13,521 bases of DNA from positions 1 through 13,521 of the forward strand of contig QMMS01000098.1 in assembly GCA_003647375.1 (NCBI GenBank), in the 5' to 3' direction. The notes under the pieces were generated by a model. It searched no databases. It was not told the DNA's origin and saw only the letters and a list, made by a program, of their open reading frames with translations. The DNA comes from Deltaproteobacteria bacterium (GTDB taxonomy: Bacteria; Desulfobacterota; Desulfobacteria; Desulfobacterales; B30-G6). Every line of letters starts with the position of its first letter. The first letter of the stretch is position 1. A program made the position numbers and the translations under genes. Shown here piece after piece: positions 1-5,846 of this stretch.

Positions 1-5
1 AACTC

Positions 6-1085
6 ATGTTCGAAGACATCGGTGTCACCAGCGCGGAACCATTTGAATCGCAGCAGCGGATCCTGTCGGAACGCCATGAGTCATATGCCTGGGCCATGGA
101 TGCTGGGCTGGATCTGGTGTCCGGAACGGACCCGCAAAACATTCTATCCGGGGCGAAATCAATTTTTGTTCTCATGGAGGTCTATTTTCGTGAATCCTAT
201 CCCCACACCATGGAACCCTTTTTCGGTCGATGTTACCTGGACGACGATCGGATAACGAAGGATGGCCTGGCCAAGCGCATCAAGGCCTTTCGATCCTATT
301 TGCGAGACAACGGCATTCAGTCCAAGGTTCCCTTCCATCTTCCCCATCGACTGGCCGCGGGCCGCGCCGGAATGGGCACTTTCGGGAAAAACTGTCTTTT
401 CTATTCCAACCGTGTGGCCCGCAAGAGTTCCTGGGTGCTGCCCATTGCCGTGGTGGTGGATGCGACATTTGAACCCGGAGAGCCGACCCTGGTGACCGGT
501 TGCCCCAAGTGGTGCAGGAACACATGTATGGTGGCCTGCCCCACAGACGCTTTCAAGGGGCCCCGGCATATCGATCCCAGGCGCTGTATTTCTTTCCTGA
601 CCTATTTTGGGGAGGGACTTACACCCAGAGATCTCAGGGAGCCCATGGGCCTGTACATCTATGGATGCGACCGCTGCCAGAATGTCTGTCCCCGGAATCA
701 GGCCTGGCTTGCGGCCGATCTGCCCGTTAACCAAAGAGCCGCCCAAAAGGCTGCTGACTTCGACCTGGCCAAACTGCTGCATATGGATCGCCCCTATTTT
801 GAGCAGCGGATATGGCCCCACATGTTCTATATGTCTCCTGATCAGATCTGGCGCTGGAAGATGAACACGGCCCGGGCCATGGGAAACACACTGGATTCAT
901 GTCATATCCCTGACCTTGTGCAAGAATTTGAAGCGACTGAAGATGAACGGGTGAAAAGCATGTGTGCCTGGGCCTTGGGCCGTATCGGGGGAAATCGGGC
1001 GCGGTCTGCTTTGGACCGTTTCCTACCGGGAACGGACGGGCTTGTGGCCGACGAGATCGCCTATGCGCTGGAGCTGTGTGGATGA
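6..1085 (+). CDS. QueG-like double [4Fe-4S] cluster protein (epoxyqueuosine reductase family paralogue)
   Basis: The protein belongs to the QueG (epoxyqueuosine reductase) family: an N-terminal DUF1730-like region (about residues 1-110), a double 4Fe-4S ferredoxin module, and a C-terminal HEAT-like tail (about 290-345). Visible cluster ligands are Cys166, Cys170, Cys174 and Cys178 (followed by Pro), then Cys194, Cys221, Cys224 and Cys228 (followed by Pro). This is the two-cluster layout that feeds electrons to cobalamin in QueG. The segment where QueG normally has its catalytic Asp (a VDSAP-like stretch before the GLGWIGK-like motif) reads HLPHRLAAGRAGMGTFGKN, so the acid is not evident. The protein may therefore be a paralogue with another substrate rather than the tRNA queuosine enzyme. 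The frame is open to the window edge (codon CTC before ATG 6) and homologues have a few more N-terminal residues, so the gene may begin upstream. Its stop overlaps the start of the next small ORF (ATGA). Confidence 0.85.
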   Translation: MFEDIGVTSAEPFESQQRILSERHESYAWAMDAGLDLVSGTDPQNILSGAKSIFVLMEVYFRESYPHTMEPFFGRCYLDDDRITKDGLAKRIKAFRSYLRDNGIQSKVPFHLPHRLAAGRAGMGTFGKNCLFYSNRVARKSSWVLPIAVVVDATFEPGEPTLVTGCPKWCRNTCMVACPTDAFKGPRHIDPRRCISFLTYFGEGLTPRDLREPMGLYIYGCDRCQNVCPRNQAWLAADLPVNQRAAQKAADFDLAKLLHMDRPYFEQRIWPHMFYMSPDQIWRWKMNTARAMGNTLDSCHIPDLVQEFEATEDERVKSMCAWALGRIGGNRARSALDRFLPGTDGLVADEIAYALELCG

Positions 1086-1195
1086 TAACCAAAGAAATGC
1101 TGGATCTGAACGCGGATATTCTCTGCGAGGGCCATTACGGTATATTTCGCGGCAAAGGCAAGGTCAGGGATTTTATAGGTTCTTTTATGGAATAA
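1082..1195 (+). CDS. Small hypothetical protein (37 aa), translationally coupled
   Basis: A 37-residue frame starts at ATG 1082 inside the ATGA overlap with the stop codon of the QueG-like gene, an arrangement typical of translational coupling. It begins MITKEMLDLNADILCEG and ends DFIGSFME before TAA. It has mixed charge, one Cys, no signal peptide and no membrane segment. I do not recognise a family. It stops 4 bp before the convergent end of the ybaK-like gene. It could be a real small subunit, the truncated start of a longer gene, or chance; the exact overlap is the main argument for it. Confidence 0.4.
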   Translation: MITKEMLDLNADILCEGHYGIFRGKGKVRDFIGSFME

Positions 1196-1199
1196 CCGT

Positions 1200-1667
1200 T
1201 TACTCGGAAAAGGTTGTCACCTCGGCTTGACTGACAGACAGGAGTTCTCCCGATGTCAGGCGCATCATGGCATCAATATCTCCGCCGCCGCCGTAGATAA
1301 TGTCCAATTGTGCTACAGCCGTGTCCACGAGAGTACGTAGTTTCTGCTTGTGGCCGAAGGGTGGCATACTCCCCACGACAAAGCCGGTCAGGGCGAACGC
1401 TTTGTCCGGGCTGGCAAATTTGACTTTTTTTCTGCCCACTCCCAAATAAGCGGCCAGTTTCCGGCGATCCACCCGCGCCAGACCGTTATTAATCACCAGC
1501 AGGGGGTTGCCATCGATATGGAAGATAAGGGATTTGATGATCTGGTCGGTGTCGACCGCAAGGGCCTTGGCAGCGTCCCCCACCGTGAGCGTATGCTCGC
1601 TCAAAGGCAGTATCGTGGCTTGGATATGATGGTCGTCGATAAACATCTGAAGGTCGGTCTTATCCAT
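1200..1667 (-). CDS. YbaK/EbsC-family aminoacyl-tRNA deacylase
   Basis: At 155 residues this has the normal length of a stand-alone YbaK/ProX-type editing domain, a cytosolic enzyme that hydrolyses mischarged aminoacyl-tRNA (for example Cys- or Ala-tRNAPro). Family marks are the conserved Lys45 in DQIIKSLIF, the VDRRKLAAYLG helix and the GFVVGSMPPFGH loop (about residues 95-106), matching the family's TGY-x-x-G-G-x-x-PFG type signature. The start at 1667 is supported by an AAAGGA ribosome-binding site about 8 nt upstream. Three nucleotides before that ATG a 14-codon mini-ORF (MSVSNFKNMEFQRI) ends; it starts within a 32-bp repeat and might act as a leader. Whether the protein prefers Cys-tRNAPro, Ala-tRNAPro or another substrate cannot be told from sequence alone. 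The gene is convergent with the QueG-like gene. Confidence 0.85.
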   Translation of the reverse strand: MDKTDLQMFIDDHHIQATILPLSEHTLTVGDAAKALAVDTDQIIKSLIFHIDGNPLLVINNGLARVDRRKLAAYLGVGRKKVKFASPDKAFALTGFVVGSMPPFGHKQKLRTLVDTAVAQLDIIYGGGGDIDAMMRLTSGELLSVSQAEVTTFSE

Positions 1668-1688
1668 GAATCAAATCCTTTGAAATTC

Positions 1689-1720
1689 CATATTCTTAAA
1701 ATTTGAAACGCTCATCTTAG
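1689..1720. repeat. 32-bp direct repeat, copy 1 (upstream of ybaK-like gene)
   Basis: This stretch matches 2134-2165 at 30 of 32 positions, in the same orientation. Its core TTCTTAAAATTTGAA is itself a near-palindrome. Read on the minus strand it contains ATG followed by codons for SVSNFKNM, opening a 14-residue mini-ORF (1715 down to 1671) that ends three bases before the ybaK-like start. The spacer from 1721 to 1853 shows nothing else I can name. Confidence 0.7.
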
Positions 1721-1853
1721 ATATTCCCTATCGTAACCGCGGCGACATGGTCTGAACGCACCCCCACCTATCCAGCCGAGAGGAGAGCGGGTGATGGTAC
1801 GTTAAGTTTTCAGATTTGTGAACTTTCCGGGCTAAATTGCTGAGAAGCCGGGG

Positions 1854-2096
1854 TTATCCCATGTCCATGGCATACTGGCGCGAACTTTCAGTGATGTACT
1901 GGTCGGGACCGCCCTTTCGTCTACGAATTACACGGATTTTTTCGCGGTGAACGGGCACCGGTTTCGGTGCCTCTTGTTCGTCTTGCTCGGCGGCTTTGAA
2001 AAGTCGTCGCAATTGGGTATCATACAGTTTGATTTTATGGTCTTCCATATCGCTTCTTTTTGTTTCCGGCCGGTTATAATTTCCGGCTTTTATCAT
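1854..2096 (-). CDS. Small basic hypothetical protein
   Basis: The frame gives 80 residues from ATG 2096, or 64 from the internal ATG 2048 (MEDHKIKLYDTQLRRLF). Neither start has a strong ribosome-binding site, and the shorter form is equally plausible. The middle is acidic (AAEQDEQEAPKP) and the rest strongly basic (HREKIRVIRRRKGG), ending SSRQYAMDMG. The protein has no membrane segment or signal peptide, and the composition suggests a small nucleic-acid-binding or adaptor protein; I recognise no family. The start region overlaps, in another frame, a 28-codon mini-ORF beginning MSDSNFKNM that starts in the upstream 32-bp repeat. Confidence 0.45.
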   Translation of the reverse strand: MIKAGNYNRPETKRSDMEDHKIKLYDTQLRRLFKAAEQDEQEAPKPVPVHREKIRVIRRRKGGPDQYITESSRQYAMDMG

Positions 2097-2105
2097 TCAC
2101 AATAG

Positions 2106-2130
2106 CCGACGGCACACTGCGTGCCGACGG
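2106..2130. repeat. Hairpin in the leader of the small hypothetical gene
   Basis: CCGACGGCAC and GTGCCGACGG flank a five-base spacer and pair at nine of ten positions. The hairpin lies between the 32-bp repeat and the first possible start of the minus-strand small gene, so it would be in that gene's 5' leader. No T-run follows on either strand, so it is not a standard terminator. Confidence 0.5.
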
Positions 2131-2133
2131 ATT

Positions 2134-2165
2134 CATATTCTTAAAATTTGAATCGCTCATATTAG
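2134..2165. repeat. 32-bp direct repeat, copy 2 (upstream of small hypothetical gene)
   Basis: This is the second copy of the 1689-1720 sequence, with two differences. On the minus strand it opens a mini-ORF MSDSNFKNMNPSARSVPSAI (2160 down to 2074, 28 codons) overlapping the annotated small gene. Both copies therefore sit in front of minus-strand genes and begin with nearly the same eight codons. Confidence 0.7.
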
Positions 2166-2321
2166 GTTTAAGCATCATGTCATAGATACAGGAATAACGT
2201 GACCATATTTCAATAAAATTTGAAAGGTAACTTGGGTAATAACGCTCCAGGCGAGATTTTTATTTCCTTGGTTTATGACTGGTGAAGCATGTTGACAATG
2301 AATATATAACACGATTTTAAG

Positions 2322-2349
2322 TTTGGCAAGAAAAATACGCAAATATAAT
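2322..2349 (+). promoter_or_regulatory. Possible promoter of the HAD hydrolase gene
   Basis: A perfect TATAAT (2344-2349) lies 16 bp after a weak -35 candidate TTTGGC (2322-2327), placing transcription start near 2356, ahead of the HAD coding region. The rest of the 2166-2321 spacer is AT-rich with no recognisable gene. Confidence 0.3.
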
Positions 2350-2370
2350 CGTTGCACGATTTTATGAAAC

Positions 2371-2383
2371 ACGACAATGTCGT
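2371..2383. promoter_or_regulatory. 13-bp palindrome ACGACAATGTCGT, copy 1
   Basis: Arms ACGACA and TGTCGT surround one central base. A second palindrome with the same core but changed outer pair (GCGACA/TGTCGC) lies at 5332-5344. The outer pair differs yet stays complementary, as expected if the symmetry matters. This copy lies between the TATAAT and the ribosome-binding site of the HAD gene and contains the first possible ATG of that frame. Confidence 0.4.
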
Positions 2384-3027
2384 TTGAGGTGGAAGGAGGA
2401 GACACTATCAAAAAGAATTTGATCATGTTCGACTATGACGGGGTGATCGTCGATTCTGCGGATGTATTTGCGACGACATTTCTGGCAGCATCCCGTGCGT
2501 GCGGATATACAGGAATAAAAACCCATGAGCAGGTCATCAGACTGTTTGATGGCAATTTCTTTGAAGCGTTGGTGCAGCTGGGGCTTTCCAACGACAAGAT
2601 CAATGAAATTCTTGGTGAAGCCTTTGAACGTAAATTGCGACATGCCGCTAAGGTAAAGCCTTTCCATGGAATACATGGATCGTTGAAAACCATATCACGC
2701 CATAACGTACTTACGGTAATTACTTCCAATGTTTCCCAGGTCGTATGGCAGTTTTTCGAAAAGGAAAGCATTGCTTGTTTTGATGAGGTCGTTGGTGGGG
2801 AGATGGAAAGAAGCAAGGTGAAAAAAATCCAAAAGGCCATGGCTCGGTATCAGGATCTGCCGGCTTATTATGTGGGCGATACCAAAGGGGATATGATCGA
2901 GGGAAAGAAAGCGGGTGCCGTTACTGTTGCCGTGACATGGGGTTGGCATAGAGCGGAAAAACTCACCGAAGCCTCACCGGACTACATGGTGCATACACTG
3001 GCAGATCTGGAAAAGCTCTTGTGTTGA
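2377..3027 (+). CDS. HAD-superfamily hydrolase (phosphoglycolate phosphatase-like)
   Basis: This is a haloacid dehalogenase-type phosphatase of the PGPase/beta-phosphoglucomutase class with a helical cap. Counting from ATG 2377: motif I is FDYDGVIVDS (nucleophile Asp19, acid Asp21), the cap runs from about residue 25 to 95, motif II is VITSN (Thr116-Ser117), motif III is Lys147, and motif IV is YVGDTKGD (Asp168, Asp172). All catalytic residues are present, so a cytosolic metal-dependent phosphatase is expected; the substrate cannot be read from sequence. The start is uncertain. A strong GGAGG-type ribosome-binding site (about 2393-2400) stands seven bases before an ATC codon (2407), where homologues would have their Met (xKKNLIMFDYDG), while ATG 2377 has no such site and lies in a palindrome. 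A 113-bp attC-like structure follows the stop by 33 bp. Confidence 0.85.
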   Translation: MSFEVEGGDTIKKNLIMFDYDGVIVDSADVFATTFLAASRACGYTGIKTHEQVIRLFDGNFFEALVQLGLSNDKINEILGEAFERKLRHAAKVKPFHGIHGSLKTISRHNVLTVITSNVSQVVWQFFEKESIACFDEVVGGEMERSKVKKIQKAMARYQDLPAYYVGDTKGDMIEGKKAGAVTVAVTWGWHRAEKLTEASPDYMVHTLADLEKLLC

Positions 3028-3060
3028 AATAGTAAGATCGAGATTCAAAAGGATCCAAAG

Positions 3061-3173
3061 GTTTAACAAAGCGAGGATGCTGCAGCCGCAAGGCGTCTGA
3101 CCATGAAGCTGTAGTTTGTGTTACCGCGAATGGTCAGTAACACAGCGGATGCGGTATAATCGCTTTGTTAAAC
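3061..3173. repeat. 113-bp structure with 14-bp perfect inverted ends (attC-like or MITE-like)
   Basis: GTTTAACAAAGCGA (3061-3074) and TCGCTTTGTTAAAC (3160-3173) are exact reverse complements. The outermost heptamers GTTTAAC and GTTAAAC fit the integron attC consensus RYYYAAC...GTTRRRY, and the length lies in the attC range. Internal inverted pairs add structure: GACCAT with ATGGTC, and GTGTTAC with GTAACAC. It follows the HAD stop by 33 bp, as a cassette recombination site would, but its right end also contains the stop codon of the PilZ gene. Unlike a typical attC, the terminal arms pair without an unpaired spacer, and I see no target-site duplication. The exact nature is open. Confidence 0.5.
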
Positions 3174-3422
3174 GAGGAATTCAGCCCCGAAAGCTCCTTC
3201 ATCCGCCCATATGACCCTGGCTTTTTTCATATCCCCTTGGTCGGCGCTCGTAATAGTAATGGAGATTTCCTTATCCTGTTGAAGCTGTACCGGGGTGTTC
3301 ATTAGAATGAGGGTGCCTTCGTTGCTGATATTTTCGATAGTACCTTCATAAGCTTTCCCGTCGACGGAAAACGAGACCTGTCTGTTGCAGATGGTTCTTT
3401 CAATTTTTCGTTTGTCAGCCAT
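3168..3422 (-). CDS. PilZ-domain protein (probable c-di-GMP receptor)
   Basis: A single-domain PilZ protein of 84 residues. PilZ domains bind cyclic di-GMP through an N-terminal RxxxR and a later [D/N]xSxxG motif; here Arg5-K-I-E-Arg9 and NISNEG (from about residue 32) match both. The remainder follows the PilZ beta-barrel pattern, ending in KARVIWADEGAFGAEFLV. With no output domain, it would act by contacting a partner, commonly in motility, exopolysaccharide or adhesion control; that role is inference. The stop codon (TAA on the minus strand, 3170-3168) lies inside the right arm of the 14-bp inverted repeat, so the gene's 3' end has been shaped by, or is part of, that structure. It is convergent with the HAD gene. 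Confidence 0.8.
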   Translation of the reverse strand: MADKRKIERTICNRQVSFSVDGKAYEGTIENISNEGTLILMNTPVQLQQDKEISITITSADQGDMKKARVIWADEGAFGAEFLV

Positions 3423-3517
3423 AATAGTAAGTATAAACCCGCTTGTCTAAAATCTCAATAGTGAATATTCGCAAAGTTGACCCGACTGTGATATGGATAG
3501 CGTTAAGCAGCTAGCAT

Positions 3518-3542
3518 TAAGCGATAAACTGCTTATCGCTTA
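3518..3542. repeat. Perfect 10-bp hairpin in the spacer between PilZ and AhpD-like genes
   Basis: TAAGCGATAA and TTATCGCTTA flank the five-base loop ACTGC. The preceding GCGTTAAGCAGCTAGCATTA is made of the same short words, suggesting a slipped or repeated unit. No T-run follows. The spacer 3423-3721 lies between divergent genes and shows no other gene. Confidence 0.5.
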
Positions 3543-3721
3543 TCCCAAAACAACAGACCCGAGGCTTTTGAAAAACATTCAATTTTGTTTGAGTCCAAAG
3601 AAGGAGAAAATTTTAACCGCAGGAATACATAGGGTATTTTGAGGAATGAAATTATTACCTGATACAGGAATCGAGCAAAAGGGGGTGCTTTTCAAAGGTC
3701 TCGACCCAAAAGGAGGTAACC

Positions 3722-4252
3722 ATGGCCCTGATCCAAACCATAAATCCCGAAAAAGCAGAAGGGGATGTCAAAGAAATCTATGACGCGCTGAAAACCAATA
3801 TTGGCGTGATTCCCTCTCCAATGGAACTGGCGAGTGCCAGTCCCTGGATGATGAAAACGATGTGGCAGTCGATTCAATATTTCACCCGGCACCCGAATCT
3901 TGGGTTTGGGTTGCTGTCCACCATCCGTTACCTGGTGGCCGAAGAATATGAGTATGCTTTTTGTATCAACTTCAACAAGAATTTTCTGAAGATGCAGGGC
4001 ATGTCCGAGGAGGACATCCAGAAAACAGCCCAGGATCCGTCCCAGGCGCCCCTGGATGACAAGGACAGGGCCATGGTGGTCTTCGTGATGAACGCCATAA
4101 AAAAACCGAATGCCGTTACCCAGGCAGATGTCGATAGTTTGCACAGCCTTGGCTGGGAAGATGGTGATATTCTGGATGCAATGTCGCACGCCACCAGTAT
4201 GATCGGTGCAAGCATTATGATGAAGACGTTTAAGATGGACATTGCCTGTTAG
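3722..4252 (+). CDS. AhpD/carboxymuconolactone-decarboxylase-like protein lacking the CxxC
   Basis: The 176-residue protein has the all-helical fold pattern of the AhpD/CMD family: an N-terminal EKAEGDVKEIYDALKTNIGV segment, a core RYLVAEEYEYAFCINFN, and a C-terminal helix typical of two-domain peroxidase-related proteins. Classical AhpD members reduce peroxides with a CxxC pair and a nearby His. Here only the second Cys is left (Cys81); the first position is Tyr78 and the expected His is Asn85. Alkylhydroperoxidase activity is therefore doubtful, and a different reaction or a structural role is more likely. The start is secure: AAGGAGGT lies at 3710-3717, just before ATG 3722. It looks monocistronic; repeat-rich DNA follows. 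Confidence 0.75.
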   Translation: MALIQTINPEKAEGDVKEIYDALKTNIGVIPSPMELASASPWMMKTMWQSIQYFTRHPNLGFGLLSTIRYLVAEEYEYAFCINFNKNFLKMQGMSEEDIQKTAQDPSQAPLDDKDRAMVVFVMNAIKKPNAVTQADVDSLHSLGWEDGDILDAMSHATSMIGASIMMKTFKMDIAC

Positions 4253-4312
4253 TGTCGTGTCCAACAATTCTCGTTAATAAGCAAAATGGGATGTCTCAGA
4301 AAAGTGGACGCT

Positions 4313-4540
4313 TTGCATACACTAAATCCCAAGCACCAAATAATAAAAAGCAAATAATATCCAAACGCCAAGCTCCAATGATCCAAACATGGATTAAGCC
4401 GCGATGTGTCATTGGATCGAGTGTGGCAAAACGTAATTCATATCGAAGACTGACCGATTGACTGAACCCTGCACATCGTTTTGGATTTGAGTTTTGTAAT
4501 TTGTTTGGATTTTGTAATTTGTGATTTAAGTATTTCATGC
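4313..4540. repeat. AT-rich intergenic repeat element with inverted ends
   Basis: The 350-bp spacer between the AhpD-like and DUF3786 genes carries strings such as CTAAATCCCAAGCACCAAA near 4320 and, in inverse sense, TTTGGATTTGAGTTTTGTAA near 4483, a word structure made of AAATCCAAA-type units. The two sides form an imperfect inverted repeat around a middle that includes CAATGATCCAAA and TTGGATCGAG. A shorter stretch of similar vocabulary (ATTTGTCATTTGCGTTTTTC) occurs at 12818. No convincing ORF is present. It resembles the non-coding repeats scattered through many environmental genomes; element boundaries are approximate. Confidence 0.5.
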
Positions 4541-4629
4541 CGGTAAAGAAAATGAACGCCAGGGGTTTCGATTATACTGGATAGCCAACGTATCTAAGGT
4601 GAGTGGATTCTGTAGAAGAGGAGGGGTGC

Positions 4630-5301
4630 TTGGAAAAACAGATCAGCAAAATTACTGTGGATCGGAATGCAGGGGTCGAAATGAAAAAAGCAGAGATTTT
4701 CGAAACTACCTACCGTCGATACCTGGAACAAATCGCCGATATCGATCTTATTGCCAAATCCGGCACGTTGGGGGCAGAGGTGAGCGACGATGCGCTTTTG
4801 ATCCCGTTTTATGGGAAACCTCACAGCGTGTCCAAAGCGGGAGTGGTGGATGCTGCAGGTCAAAAAGCCACATTTGCCGTGAGTGTTCTGCTTTGCTGCT
4901 ATGTCCTGCAGTGCCCGGAAAAGGAGCCGGAGCCGGGCGAGTGGGTGACCTATCGTGAATTCAAGGACGCCGGACCGTTGGTGAGCTATTTTACCACCAA
5001 TACGAACAAGATCATCGAAACTACTTTTGCAGGCCGGATCGATGTGCTGAAATCGGCCTGCCGGCGTATGGGAGGGCGCATTCTGGAGGAGCCGGCTTTC
5101 GACACCGCCGTCATGCTTGAGATGCTGCCCCGCATACCGGTGTTTTTTCGTTTCAACGACCAGGATGATATGTTTCCGGCCCAATCGTCGATTCTTTTCC
5201 GGCAGTCCGCGGAAAAACACCTCGATATGGAATGCCTGGCCATCGGCGGGACCTATCTGACCGGTCTTCTGATCAGGGGTACGGATAAGGAAGCGGGATA
5301 G
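4630..5301 (+). CDS. DUF3786 domain-containing protein
   Basis: This matches DUF3786, a family of about 200 residues common in anaerobic Desulfobacterota, with no established function. The recognisable blocks are FETTYRRYLEQIADIDL, the ALLIPFYGKPHSVS strand pair, ATFAVSVLLCCYVLQCP, EWVTYREFKDAGPLVSYFTT and, near the C-terminus, DMFPAQSSILFRQSAEKHLD. Two Cys sit in LLCCYVLQC (with the third nearby) and more at CR and MECLA; metal binding is possible but unproven. The protein has no signal peptide and is probably cytosolic. The start is chosen at TTG 4630, which has AGGAGG at 4619-4624; an upstream GTG at 4603 lacks a site, and ATG 4681 with AGGGG before it is also possible and fits the family's usual N-terminus. 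It reads toward ssrA, with its own stop 194 bp before the tmRNA. Confidence 0.75.
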   Translation: MEKQISKITVDRNAGVEMKKAEIFETTYRRYLEQIADIDLIAKSGTLGAEVSDDALLIPFYGKPHSVSKAGVVDAAGQKATFAVSVLLCCYVLQCPEKEPEPGEWVTYREFKDAGPLVSYFTTNTNKIIETTFAGRIDVLKSACRRMGGRILEEPAFDTAVMLEMLPRIPVFFRFNDQDDMFPAQSSILFRQSAEKHLDMECLAIGGTYLTGLLIRGTDKEAG

Positions 5302-5331
5302 ACTTTAAAAACAAGAGGTAATGCGGAAAAC

Positions 5332-5344
5332 GCGACAATGTCGC
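5332..5344. promoter_or_regulatory. 13-bp palindrome GCGACAATGTCGC, copy 2
   Basis: It has the same nine-base core and symmetry as the 2371-2383 site and shares the preceding A-rich context. It lies between the DUF3786 stop and the ssrA promoter. No regulator is identified. Confidence 0.4.
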
Positions 5345-5378
5345 TTATAATAAATTCGTTATACTAATTTATTGTTGT

Positions 5379-5407
5379 TTGACAATCAGCGTCATCCTGA
5401 TTAAATT
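5379..5407 (+). promoter_or_regulatory. Probable ssrA promoter (sigma-70 type)
   Basis: TTGACA (5379-5384), a 17-bp spacer and TAAATT (5402-5407) form a strong housekeeping promoter, with predicted transcription start near 5414, about 80 nt before the mature tmRNA 5' end. A second perfect TATAAT at 5451-5456 is nearer but has no well-spaced -35. The precursor would need 5' processing, normally by RNase P. Confidence 0.6.
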
Positions 5408-5455
5408 AAAGGATATCCTTCTATGGGGTATTTGAGCGGTGATAGCCGCGTATAA

Positions 5456-5476
5456 TTCAATCGCAAGGCGATTGAA
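5456..5476 (+). other. Perfect 9-bp hairpin in the tmRNA 5' leader
   Basis: TTCAATCGC and GCGATTGAA pair around a three-base AAG loop, ending 18 nt before the mature tmRNA. It overlaps the end of the TATAAT at 5451. It could be a structural element of the precursor or an operator; neither is proven. Confidence 0.5.
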
Positions 5477-5494
5477 TGGTTCTTTGAGACTATT

Positions 5495-5846
5495 GGGGGC
5501 GAAACGGCTTCGACGGGGATAAAGAAACTCTGGTCGCATGCCGAGCATCTGTCAGCTCGTAAAAAAGACGGAACTTAATGTAATCGCAGACGATTATAAC
5601 TACGCTCTAGCCGCTTAAGGCTAGCGTTCTACCGGACCATTCCTGCTAATCCGGATAGGGCGTCGACTTGCAGGATAGCCGGACTGTTAATCCTGTTACC
5701 AGACTGGCGAAATTCTAACAGGATAGTCTTTCAAGCATCCCGCTCGATGGAGACTTGAAACGGCGAACACTAAATATCGGGACAAGCATGTAGACGCCAC
5801 GGTGGATTATTTTCGGACGCGGGTTCGACTCCCGCCGCCTCCACCA
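5495..5846 (+). ncRNA. ssrA: tmRNA (transfer-messenger RNA)
   Basis: tmRNA rescues stalled ribosomes: it is charged with alanine, enters the A site with SmpB and supplies a short reading frame that adds a degradation tag. The 5' end GGGGGCGAAACGGCTTCGAC and the 3' T-arm (GGGTTCGACTCCC) are typical. GGGGGCG (5495-5501) pairs with CGCCTCC (5836-5842), leaving discriminator A5843 and encoded CCA at 5844-5846. The tag frame runs from GCA 5586 to TAA 5616-5618 and reads ADDYNYALAA, with the usual hydrophobic ALAA end recognised by ClpXP-type proteases. The length of 352 nt is normal for a one-piece tmRNA. The last 25 bases recur exactly at 7381-7405, and a long hairpin begins at the final A of CCA. 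Confidence 0.96.

Noticed and set aside
159..821. Long open frame antisense to the QueG-like gene (220 codons)
   Set aside because: It is the mirror of a GC-rich real gene, its product matches nothing recognisable, and the plus-strand frame has complete Fe-S motifs.
3061..3173. Reading the 14-bp inverted repeat as a bidirectional terminator between convergent genes
   Set aside because: The arms are 85 bp apart with much internal structure and no T-run, which does not fit a rho-independent terminator.
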